Assembly: GCF_000687475.1 (NCBI RefSeq)
Contig: NC_057320.1
Span: 682,001-746,000 of the forward strand
Length of the DNA: 64,000 nucleotides
Reading direction: 5' to 3'
DNA from: Ustilaginoidea virens
Taxonomy: Eukaryota; Ascomycota; Sordariomycetes; Hypocreales; Clavicipitaceae
In this document: piece by piece, positions 53,181 to 63,530 of the stretch
How positions within the stretch are numbered: the first letter of the stretch is position 1
Layout of the letters: every line of letters starts with the position of its first letter
Position numbers and translations under genes: made by a program
Notes under the pieces: model-generated
What the model saw: only the letters and a program-made list of their open reading frames with translations
What the model was told of the DNA's origin: nothing
Database searches by the model: none

Positions 53181-53576
53181 TTACTCTTTTACGGTTAGGA
53201 AAAAGATATTAATGACGGTATTAGAAGCGATAGTATTAACAAAAGCCTCTTTTTGGTCCTCATTAATTATAATATCGGATATTATACGTGCTAGCGGTAG
53301 TAATAGTAATACTGGCCTGATTTGATTAGGGCTAGTGGCTAGCGATAGATATATCGCGACTGTAGGTATCGTCGATAATATCTTGGCTATAAGTATTATC
53401 GCAGCTGGAGGTGCGGCTGCAGCCGGTATCCTGACTTCCAACCTGCCAGGGCGGGCCGGGCTTTCGGTATAGATAATATCTTCGGGATCGTCTATACCGG
53501 GATTAGTATTATAGTCGGGATCGTAGTTATATAGCTTAACAACCGTAGACCGGAACTTAACCAGGCTATATGGCAT
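53181..53576 (-). pseudogene. Copia polyprotein remnant between integrase and reverse transcriptase
   Basis: An open 131-aa piece (PYSLVKFRSTVVKLYNYDPD..., Pro/Ala-rich centre, ...NEDQKEAFVNT). It is like the integrase C-terminus and linker of fungal copia proteins. The flanks on both sides continue in broken frames (about 52060-54300). Confidence 0.6.
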
Positions 53577-54584
53577 CTATACGATGCAGGTCTTACCATT
53601 AAGGCTGATTAGCCGGTACGGCCTATGCTATCCACCCTTTTCTCTCTATACCTATACGTTAGACTATAGGGGTAGTCGGTAGATAGGCTATATATTCAGG
53701 CCGTTCTATTAGGCGAGGGTATCGCGAATCTATCGCTTAGCGAGGCATTTCTTAGCTTCGTCAGTAGCCTTTCGTAATATTAAAGCATATTATAATACTA
53801 ATAGGCTAAAGGGTAAGTCATCCGTAAGTCGGGGATACGCTCTAAAGACTAATAATATAGGTACGAGGCTATTAGGCCCAGCAGAATCATTAACGGCTTT
53901 AATAGCTAGCTATAGTTTCTATTCCCTTATTAATAGGTCGCCTACTTCTTTATTGATGATAGTATAGGCTTTGCGTAATAGGGCGTAGTATCTCTCGACT
54001 TTACTAATGCTATAGTGGGCTTCTATAGGAATTTCATCCATATTAATAGATAGAAGCTAGGCATTATAACGAAATTCAGCGGAAGCGAAATTTAGACTGG
54101 TATTATAGACTATCTAATCTGGTAGGCTAAAGTAAGTATTAATCTAGCATTCTTTAAGAGCATTCTAAACGTCTTGGGCCTTCTATTTTTATAGATTAAG
54201 GAATCTAGCTGCCTAGAAGCTTATCGCAGCATCTACAATATATAATACCGGCCGATTATTAATATAAAGGATATTAATAATAATTTCGTAGTTAAATTGG
54301 CTAGTATTATTATCCTTAAGTGTGAATTTAAATCGGCTGGGTGCCTTTACGTTCATTTGGCATTAATAGCATATATAGGTAATACTTTCGATGATACTGC
54401 GGTTAATATTATTATAACCAGCCCGCTAAAGCAATTTAGTAAGCCTATTGATAGAAGGGTGCCCGAATCGATAATATAGCTAACGGATTTCCTATAACGA
54501 TAGATAGAAGGCTATAGTATCCATGGCATTAAGAGTCTACTATAGATATCCCTATTTCCTAATAATTGGGACCTTAATATCCCT

Positions 54585-54806
54585 TTAGATTAATAGGTTG
54601 TTAATATTATTAAGCTTTATGCCTATCCTATCTATATCCGTAATAGAATATAAGAAGGGGGTGCCGCTATTAAAGATGTAGAAGGGGATATTGCCGAATA
54701 TCGTCGGAATATTTAATATGCCGGAAGATATAGTAGAGCTAGCGCTAAAGTTTACTATATGCTTTTTATTAGTCGCCTCGATAGTTAGGGTCTTTATCAA
54801 CCTCAT
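54585..54806 (-). pseudogene. Copia remnant N-terminal to integrase (protease-side region)
   Basis: A 73-aa open piece with 'SGILNIPTIFGNIPFYIFN' and 'TPFLYSITDIDRIGIKLNNI'. It matches the region of fungal copia polyproteins between protease and integrase. The surrounding sequence is broken. Confidence 0.6.
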
Positions 54807-55369
54807 TAGGGCCTTTGCTTAACCTAGGCTTACTATTAATAGGCCAGAAGCGCCGGTATCCGGTAGGATTCTGCGGAAGGTATAGTTACCGTACCGTTCT
54901 TCTTCTAGAAAAGCAGAATTATAGTCTAATAGTAAAGGCATTCGGAAGGGGTTAATCTATAGGAAGGCATATCGGCATAATTCATCCTATAGGGCTTGCA
55001 ACGTCTCAATAGATAAAGGTAACGGTTCTGATTGCGTAGGGGCTAGGAAATATTGTATAGCTGTAATTTATAGTGTAGCAGCCTTTTCTGCATCCTATTA
55101 TGCATCCCCTGCTATTATTGCCTCGATATTACCGATAATATCATTAAAGTCGGCCTTTATTTCTTCTTTGAGGCCTTAGGGGCCGGGCTCTTTATATTCC
55201 TATAAGAAAATACGGAATTTCTTATTATTAGGGGTAGTGCGGTAGGATCGGTTCTTTATCTATCGGTCCTTTAATTCTTATTGCTCTTTAGCAGAGTGGT
55301 TAGATAACTAATACCCTGATTTATTGCAAACGAAGCAATATCTTTAATGGGGCCTATCTGAAAGGGTAC

Positions 55370-55374
55370 GATTC
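55370..55374. repeat. Target-site duplication GATTC (left copy)
   Basis: GATTC immediately precedes the 5' LTR (55375) and recurs at 62751-62755 immediately after the 3' LTR. A 5-bp duplication is usual for copia integrases. Confidence 0.9.
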
Positions 55375-56129
55375 TGTTAAAATCCTATAGTAGCCTACTA
55401 GGCTACTGGCCTTATGCCCTACTGGCCTACTAACCTTCTGGCCCTTATACCGCCTCTTGGACTTATGGTAGTATTACCTTAGGCCTTTGCCTTTTACCTT
55501 AAGGATTTTCAGTGGATTATTTACTGTATATCAAGTAAGGTAGGCCTTGTTGAAAAGGTGTGGCATTGCTAAATTAGCGTGATTGCCTACTAGCGTGGTG
55601 GCGGCCTACTAGTGTGGTGTGGCATTGCTAAATTAGCGTGGTGGCCTACTAGCGTGGTGGCTAGTCCACTAGCGTGGTGGCTAGTTACTAGTGTGGTGAC
55701 TAGTTATTAGTGCGGTGGTTAGGGTGGTTGGAAAGGCTGGATATAGTGGGGCTGCTGACGTATTATATACGTGGCATAGCGAGTATTACGGGGAGCCTTC
55801 TTACTGGCTACCTTGGATGCCTGGGCCAACCCCTCCTTCGTGTATATATAGGATAGCTTTTCCCCTTCTTTCTAGATAGTAGAAGGGCAGCACAATCGAG
55901 TCTGTTAATGCACTATATGCCTCTTAACTCCCACCTTCCCTGCGTTTCTGGTTATCTTATATTTGCCTTGCCTTTACACTTGCCCTGCTTTATAGCACTT
56001 ATATAGTCTTAGGATTTGGTGAAAAATCTAGTATTTATACTAAGATTAGTTCACAGGTCGCAGACAGTCTTATGCCATCTAGCTAGCTAGTAAGGCTCTG
56101 CTTTTATAGTGACCTTAAGAATTGCAATA
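55375..56129 (+). repeat. 5' LTR of the younger copia element
   Basis: Starts TGTTAAAATCC and ends TTGCAATA. The U3 part (about 55574-55720) is an array of degenerate CTAGYGTGGTGG units, about eight copies. The sequence GTGTATATATAGG (about 55840) is a plausible TATA element. The end is TA rather than the usual CA. Confidence 0.95.
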
Positions 56130-56142
56130 GGTTATGAGCCCG
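56130..56142 (+). other. Primer-binding site for half-molecule initiator tRNA-Met
   Basis: GGTTATGAGCCCG starts at the first base after the LTR. It is exactly complementary to nucleotides 27-39 of the initiator tRNA-Met encoded at 44496-44567 (anticodon stem and loop, ending ..CATAACC). It does not match that tRNA's 3' end, so priming would use a 5' half-tRNA as in Drosophila copia. Confidence 0.85.
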
Positions 56143-56894
56143 GGTTTTACTTCTTTGTTTTAACCCTACCTTTTTATATTCACCCCTTGGTCTCTTTTGC
56201 TTATTAGTACTACTAATATAGCTATCCTTTGGTATCTTCGGCTTACCCTTATTAACTTCGGCTTACCTATTATCACCTTTGGCTTACCCTTATTACCTAC
56301 GGTATTACCCTACGGCAATCAACGGCGTACCTAACGGCAACTTACGGCATAACCTCACAGCACTTTTAGCGTAACCTTACATTATTTTCGGCGTAACCTA
56401 CGGCACCTACGGATTTTATAGTGTGATATCTACCACATTATACCACTGTATAACACTTTTACACCTAGTGTACGACACCCACTGCACTATACGGCACCTG
56501 TTATACTCTTCCACTTATAGCACTTTTGGTACGGCACTTACGGCACCTCTTATATTACGGTACCTATAGCACCCACGGCACCTACGGCACCTACGGCACT
56601 TACGGCACCTTTATATTACGGCACCATATAAGCACCTTAAAATACTAACGTTATAAGTACGGACTTGCACAACGCCTACGGCATCTGTGCTTTTATATTG
56701 AGACCTGCCGCTATATTCTGCGGTTACCTTTTATAGTAGGCTACTAGCCACTATATTTACTAGCTGTCTAGCTAGTTACTCGGCTATTTTACCAATTATT
56801 CGACTATTTTGCTAGCTATTCAGCTAGTTATTCCTCTATTTTTACAACTATCGGCACCATTTTTCAACGGATTTTTAAACCCTTTTTGCCCACT
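56143..56894 (+). other. Untranslated leader with ACGGCACC-type repeat array
   Basis: Between the primer-binding site and gag. From about 56240 to 56700 it consists of many degenerate copies of TACGGCACCT / ACGGCGTAACC interspersed with TATA-rich spacers. From about 56740 it is CTAGCTATT-type repeats. No ORF. Confidence 0.75.
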
Positions 56895-59800
56895 ATAGCA
56901 GAGTCAGGATCCTATAAGGTCCCTGAATCCGATACTAAAGTTAATACTAATGTACAGCTACAGCTAGATATAGACGATATGAAATCCCAGATAAATATAC
57001 TAACTGACCTTATATAGGGCCTAGTTAGTAGGCAAAATAACGATACCCAGGCTACCCAGGCTACTAATAAGAAGCCTACTAAAGCCACTAAAGCTAGACC
57101 TTCCACTAAGACTACCACTAAAGATAATGATAGTAAAGCTGACGTTATAGAAATCGACCAACCTTCTACCCCTATAAAATATAAGGGTAAAGAGCCTATT
57201 TATACAACGCCACCAACAACTATCACCAACCAAATTAGTGATGGGGCTATTAAGGAATTAGCTAAGACTGCCAACCGCTTTAAAGAGTCCCAGAAGCTAA
57301 AAAGCCCTTATAATTTCGACCAGTAGAAGCAGGCCCTTACTATACAACTTCAGGCCTTTAAAATAGCTAATTTTATCAACGACCCTTCTATAGCAAGGCA
57401 CTTTAATAAGTCTGAGCAGGCACTTCTACTACTAATGCTAAAGAATAGCTATAGTGAAGAAGCTACAGAGGCTATAGACTAGTGTAACGACCCAGAGGAA
57501 GCCTACCTTTTACTAGTGGCCTAGTATTGCCACTCACCAGAAGTACAGCGGGCATACTTATACCCTACCTTTCACACCCTTACATTTACCGGTTATAAGG
57601 GCACCTTAGAGGCTTTTAATAGCGAATTTAATAGCTATATTTCTCGCCTCAGAATCCTAGGTTCCAAGATCGACTCTTTCGACCAAGTTAACCAGTATCT
57701 TTAGGCTGTAGAGGGGGTATTTACCCGCTGGACTAAACGCCAACGCTCTATAATTAGGGCTTATAGCGCCCAAGGTATTATTAACAGCAGCAAATTTAAC
57801 CTCCAGTATTTTATAGTTGACCTACTAGAAGAACAGCATTCTAAAGGGTCTAATAAAGTAGCTGCTAATAATAACCCTAAGCAGCTTAAGGCTTCCAAAG
57901 ACTCTAAGAATAAAGGGTCTACTAATACCGCTTCTACTAATAATAGCAAGAATAATTCTACTAATAATAGGAAAAAGAAGCAGCAACAAAAGAAGAAACA
58001 GGACTCTAGCAGCAATCAGCAAGACGTTAAGGCCTTTATTATAGGCAACTATAATACCCAGGATACTAATATATCTTATTCTTCTTCCACTACATCCACT
58101 AATATAAGCTATAGTGCTAAATCAGGCGGCAGGACCCCTAAGGATGCCCTCCTTTATGATACAGGCTCCACTTGTCATATTGTTAATGATAAGAAGCATT
58201 TCACCACTTTTCACCATTTTGAGAAGGATGATAAGCCGGTAATTACTACTAGTAGTGGCCCTATTTCCCCTACTGGTTAGGGCACAGCACGATTTACTGT
58301 GCTACAGGGCGTTAATCCTACCAAATGGGGTATTATAGAGCTCAAGAATGCACTATATATTCCTGCCTTGGATATTAACATCATTAGCGGTGTAAAGCAC
58401 TATGCCGCTAAAGGGGTACTAATTAAAAATCAGCTTTGGTCAGCAAGCCGTAAATGCATCGGCATTTTTAACTTCGAAAAATACGGCTTTTTCCTTCCAC
58501 AGAAAGGAATAGACACACCACTACTGCATCAACCTTGCAGCCACTATACTAATAGTATAGTAGTAGAGGTCCCCAGCCCTACTAACCCTACTGATTATAG
58601 TGATCCTGAGGAAACCACTATTACCCCCGTTCCTACTACTGCGACTAATAAAGAACCTATAGAGGCTACTAGCCCTACCGCCCAACCTTCCGCTATTACG
58701 ACTAGCGAAGACCCTATAGAGGTTACTAACCCTACTCCTGCCCCTATAGCTGCTGATACAGAATATCAAAAGCTATTACAATTAGCCGGCATTTGGCATA
58801 TACGGCTAGGGCATATAGGTATTCAGCTACTTAAAAAGACCTGTGCTAATACCCCTGGTCTGCCTAACCTTAATAAGGTTAAAGATGCTGATTTTCGCTG
58901 CCTAGCCTATATCCAGGCTAAAAAGGTTAGAAGACCTTCTAAGGATGCGATACCTAATCCAGCTAAATGCCTGGATATTATAGAAGGTGATACTTTTGCT
59001 ATATCACCTATGCCATATAACAAACGACCTGTTGTTCTTATATTAGTGGACAGAAAATCCCGATTCCGCTGGCTTTACTTGCTGCCTAATAGGGAAGGCA
59101 CTATTATTTTTAAAGCATTACAGAGCTTTATACAGAGCCTACAGGTCAGATATGGTAAAACGCCTGTTGAATTCCACTATGATGGTGGAAATGAAATCAA
59201 CAAAATGCTCAGTGATTGGCTTATTGAACAGGGTATAGCTTTTAATACCTCTTGCCCCTATATTCACGAACAAAACGGCCTAGCTAAGCGCTCCATTAGG
59301 GTCATAGCTAATAGGCTACGTGCTACTATAGCCTGGTCAAGGCTACCATCTAACCTCTGGTCTGCTGTAATTACTGGCGTTGTTATGCTAGTAAATATAA
59401 CAGCTATTACTAACAGACCTTCTAGCCCCTATCAGGAGCTATTAAAAGATTACAACCAGATAACACCGGAGCATTACCCTGACCTTATTAACCTTAGGGC
59501 TATTGGAGCAGCTATTAAAGTGCTTATACCACACAAAAAGCGTGTAAAAAGCCGCAAATTAGCGCCCCGTACCGAGCCTGGTAGGCTCCTTACCACTCTA
59601 GGTAATAATACCTACCTAGTCTACCTTCTAAAGAAGAAGGTTGTTACTAAAACAACTTTTATCACCTTTATCCACCAAAATGAAGGTATAGGCCCTATTT
59701 CTAGTGGCCTCAAAGAAGACTTTCATAGAGGGCAAAATACAGGTTCAAAGGGGGTATCTAATAGTAAAGAACCTGCTATTTTACTAGATGACCTAGAAAG

Positions 59801-61874
59801 CATTCCTAACCCTACTAACTCTGCTAACCTTACTAGCATTACTAACACTAATGCTATACCGGATGACCTAGAAAGCATACCGGACCCTACCAATTTTAAT
59901 AGCATTACTAATGCTACCCCAGATGATATTACTAACACTAATGCCATCTTGGATAACCGTCCTATAATACAGTCCCCGGCTACTACAAAGGATAACCTTA
60001 TAGATATCCTAACCAGCCTTAATCCTACCGATATTGCTGACCCTACCGGCCCTGCTGGCCCTACTGGCCCTACTAGCCCTACTGCCCCGACTAATCCTAC
60101 GGGCCCTACCGACTCTACTGGCCTTACTGACTTATTCCCTAATCAGGATTTATGCCACCTAATATGGGATTCCTGCTATACAGCTAAGCGTAAGCTAGCT
60201 AAAAAGGCCCCTAATGGTACGCCTAATAGCTAGAAGGATATGCTACGATGCCCTAAAAAAGAAAAAGACCTTTGGATAAAGGCACTATTTAAGGAATTCA
60301 AGCAGCTATTAGATACTAAAGTCTTCCAATTTATTCCTAAGTCTAGCGTTCCTATTGATAGGAAAATTATACGCAATAGGCCTGTTTTTCGGGTTAAAAA
60401 GGATGCTAATAATCAGCCTATAAAATATAAGGCTAGATTAGTTGTTAAGGGCTTTATGCAAGTCGAAGGAAAGGACTTCCAGTATACCTATACTTCTACC
60501 TCTATCCCACCTACCTAGAGGGTTATACTGGCTTTAGCTGCTAGTAATAACTAGGAAATAGAGCAAATTGACTTTATAGGTGCCTTTCTAAATAGCAAGC
60601 TTTCCGAAACTATTTATATGGATATCCCTAATGGATTTCTTAAATTTACAGAGAGCTTATTACTTACTAATAATAAGCTTTGGTCTAATATACAGCGCCA
60701 ACGGTTACTAACTTTACTTAAAGAAGCCGGCTTTAATCCCTCTGTTAAGCAAGCTATTTTACTAAAGAAGGCCCTATACGGGCTAAAACAAGCACCCCGC
60801 GAATAGCAACACCGGCTAAAAGACCTGATTTCTAGTAAAGGCTTCTTACCTTTAGCCTCTAATACTGCCGTCTTTTATAATAAGCAAACCAGCACCTTTA
60901 TCGTCACTTATGTTAACGATTGCCTATTAGTTAGTCCAAATATAACTTATATTAACCAGCTAAAAAGGAAATTCCATAAGGTCTATGCTATAGAAGACCG
61001 CGGTCCGGCTTCCTTCTTCCTAGGCGTATAGATTATACAAAATAGGAAGGAAGGTCTATTATGGCTACACCAAGCCCAATTTATAATAGAGGTCCTAGCT
61101 AAATTCGGTCTACAGGATACTAAACCTCAGCTAATTCCACTTCAACCAGGGATTCTAAATGAATCTAGTGGAAAAGACCTTAGCCCTACTGATCAGAGCC
61201 TTTATCAGAGCCTTACTAGCACTATAATATGGCTTATAATGATGACTAGGCCCGACCTAGCATTTCCTATCCAATACCTTTCTCGGTTTATATCGAAAGC
61301 AACTAATGTGCATCTAAATGCTGCAAAAGGCAGCTTTAGTTACCTTAAAGGCACTGAGAACCTAGCTATTTGCTTTAGTGCTACTAAAAGCAACCAACAG
61401 CCTATTATAGCCGCTTATTCTGATAGCGACTTTGCTGGCTGTAAAGAAACCTCTAAATCTACTAGAGGCTTCCTAACTACTATTAATAGTGGTCCTATTA
61501 GCTGGCGTTCTAAGCGAGCCTCTTTAGTAGTGCTATCTACTTTAGAAGCTGAATCTGATGCATTACTTGAGACTATCCGCGAGGTACAGTGGCTTTCTAA
61601 CCTTTGTAAGGAGCTAGAAATTGATATTTTACGCCCTATACCGCTATACTGCGATAACCAGGGCTCCATTTCAAATTCTAACGACCCTAATCAGCACGCT
61701 CGCACTAAGCATACGCTATTAAAATTCCGGTATATTAGGGAGCAAGCCCAGCTGGGCTTGGTTAAAATTACCTATTTACCTACTAATAGTATGCCTGCTA
61801 ACGGTCTTACGAAGCCACTGCCGGGCCCTAAATTTACTAGGTTCCGCGAGTTACTAGGTCTTAGGGCCTGCTAA
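56895..61874 (+). pseudogene. Gag-Pol polyprotein of the younger copia element (eleven TAG stops)
   Basis: One frame, with no frameshift, runs 4,980 nt to TAA 61872-61874. It is interrupted at 57015, 57324, 57480, 57522, 57702, 58278, 60231, 60516, 60552, 60804 and 61029, all TAG. Domains: gag (about 56895-58100, Lys/Asn/Gln-rich end); protease DTGSTCHIVND (about 58160); integrase with HIRLGHI but second zinc Cys changed to Tyr, catalytic Asp (EGD), Asp (HYDGGNE) and Glu (HEQNGLAKRS); Pro/Thr/Gly repeat linkers; RT with YVND instead of YVDD (about 60910); RNase H (about 61400-61800, SDSDFAGCKETSKSTRGF). The frame begins at an ATA that probably was ATG; the first surviving ATG is 56979. Open blocks are 58299-60233 and 61239-61874. 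Confidence 0.92.
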
Positions 61875-61987
61875 CTTATACTAACATATTTTTACTAAGG
61901 TTTTTCCTATGTTTTTCCTTAGCACTTTTTACTGCATTTTCTTTCCCTATCCTTTACACGATTAGCTTGCTACTACAGTAGCTAATC

Positions 61988-61995
61988 AGAGGGGG
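61988..61995 (+). other. Polypurine tract (AGAGGGGG)
   Basis: A purine run directly abutting the 3' LTR, the expected plus-strand DNA primer site. An inverted repeat GATTAGCT / AGCTAATC (61960-61967, 61980-61987) lies immediately before it. Confidence 0.85.
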
Positions 61996-62750
61996 TGTTA
62001 AAATCCTATAGTAGCCTACTAGGCTACTGGCCTTATGCCCTACTGGCCTACTAACCTTCTGGCCCTTATACCGCCTCTTGGACTTATGGTAGTATTACCT
62101 TAGGCCTTTGCCTTTTACCTTAAGGATTTTCAGTGGATTATTTACTGTATATCAAGTAAGGTAGGCCTTGTTGAAAAGGTGTGGCATTGCTAAATTAGCG
62201 TGATTGCCTACTAGCGTGGTGGCGGCCTACTAGTGTGGTGTGGCATTGCTAAATTAGCGTGGTAGCCTACTAGCGTGGTGGCTAGTCCACTAGCGTGGTG
62301 GCTAGTTACTAGTGTGGTGACTAGTTATTAGTGCGGTGGTTAGGGTGGTTGGAAAGGCTGGATATAGTGGGGCTGCTGACGTATTATATACGTGGCATAG
62401 CGAGTATTACGGGGAGCCTTCTTACTGGCTACCTTGGATGCCTGGGCCAACCCCTCCTTCGTGTATATATAGGATAGCTTTTCCCCTTCTTTCTAGATAG
62501 TAGAAGGGCAGCACAATCGAGTCTGTTAATGCACTATATGCCTCTTAACTCCCACCTTCCCTGCGTTTCTGGTTATCTTATATTTGCCTTGCCTTTACAC
62601 TTGCCCTGCTTTATAGCACTTGTATAGTCTTAGGATTTGGTGAAAAATCTAGTATTTATACTAAGATTAGTTCACAGGTCGCAGACAGTCTTGTGCCATC
62701 TAGCTAGCTAGTAAGGCTCTGCTTTTATAGTGACCTTGAGAATTGCAATA
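61996..62750 (+). repeat. 3' LTR of the younger copia element
   Basis: 755 bp, the same length as the 5' LTR. The four differences I found are all G versus A after T: one A here and G in the 5' copy, three the reverse. Followed by the GATTC target duplication (62751-62755). Confidence 0.95.
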
Positions 62751-62755
62751 GATTC
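62751..62755. repeat. Target-site duplication GATTC (right copy)
   Basis: Matches 55370-55374 and confirms the element's right boundary. Confidence 0.9.
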
Positions 62756-63530
62756 TATTATTAATACTATTAATATAGGCTAAATCGGCGTTAAGGGGGT
62801 CCGTATCGTTAGGGGCATTAATACCGGTTGTGGGATTAACTGTATCTACGATCTGTAAATAACGCCATATTATTAGCGATATCAATATCTTTAATATCCT
62901 GATATTGCTAAGGCTGTTGTTAAAGGAAATAATACTATTGAGTTATATAGGTAGTCTTATAGATAGAAAGGGATTGCCATAGGTTAGCGGCGAGGCCTTC
63001 GAATATAGGGGCATATCGATATAGCGCCTGGCTATACTTAAGGGTATCCCTTATAGCGTTAAGGACTTATCGGTAAAGTTCTATATCAGCTATAAAGGGG
63101 GGAAAAAGACTACGATATAGGCATTAAAGTTCTTCCAATAGGATATTAAGGCATTCTAGCTTTAACTTATTGGGATATTTCGCGATAATTGATTAGAGTG
63201 TTATTCTATTCTAATAGTGTAAATAGAATTGCTTTATACTCTTATTTTCGAAATGGCTCTTAACTTTACGGACTATATCGTTAAAAGTGAGGGTATCGCG
63301 AATGCATTTAATATTATTAAAGTAATAGGTCTTAGTATCGCCGATTAGTATGATTTGGAAAGCTCTAGCGAATATATAATCGGGTAATCCTAGCAGGCGA
63401 TATTTGCTCTTAAAAGAGATAACTTTTAGTACGATAAAGTCATCTATTTTGCCGCTATATCTATCCTCTATACGATAGCTATATAAGAGGTCAGATATCT
63501 TCTTCGATATATTATTAAATCCGGTTTAGG
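62756..63530 (-). pseudogene. Copia gag remnant (old element)
   Basis: The minus-strand frame reads KIDDFIVLKVISFKSKYRLL, FARAFQIILIGDTKTYYFNN, IRDTLTFNDIVRKVKSHFEN and YPNKLKLECLNILLEEL. This is the classic order of the fungal copia gag core. At least six in-frame stops, both TAG and TAA. Confidence 0.8.

Larger units (their letters stand above)
50849..55369 (-). mobile_element. Old degenerate Ty1/copia element, left (3') part
   Basis: Reading on the minus strand, fragments in copia order run from high to low coordinates: gag zinc knuckle (about 55290-55340, CFVCNKSGY..), protease-side region, integrase tail, reverse-transcriptase region and RNase H, then a putative LTR. All frames are broken by multiple stops (TAG and TAA) and the DNA is AT-rich, as expected after RIP. 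The element is interrupted at 55370-55374 by a younger copia element, and its gag resumes at 62756. Confidence 0.85.
55375..62750 (+). mobile_element. Younger Ty1/copia LTR retrotransposon, structurally complete
   Basis: 7,376 bp with two 755-bp LTRs (55375-56129, 61996-62750) differing at four positions that I could find, a 5-bp target duplication, a primer-binding site, a polypurine tract, and a single gag-pol frame in the order gag, protease, integrase, RT, RNase H. It sits in the gag region of the older minus-strand element. The many in-frame stops make it non-autonomous. Confidence 0.95.

Noticed and set aside
56979..61874. TAG as a reassigned or suppressed codon
   Set aside because: No nuclear gene in the window uses internal TAG, some host genes end in TAG, and RT and integrase residues are also damaged, so decay explains the stops better.
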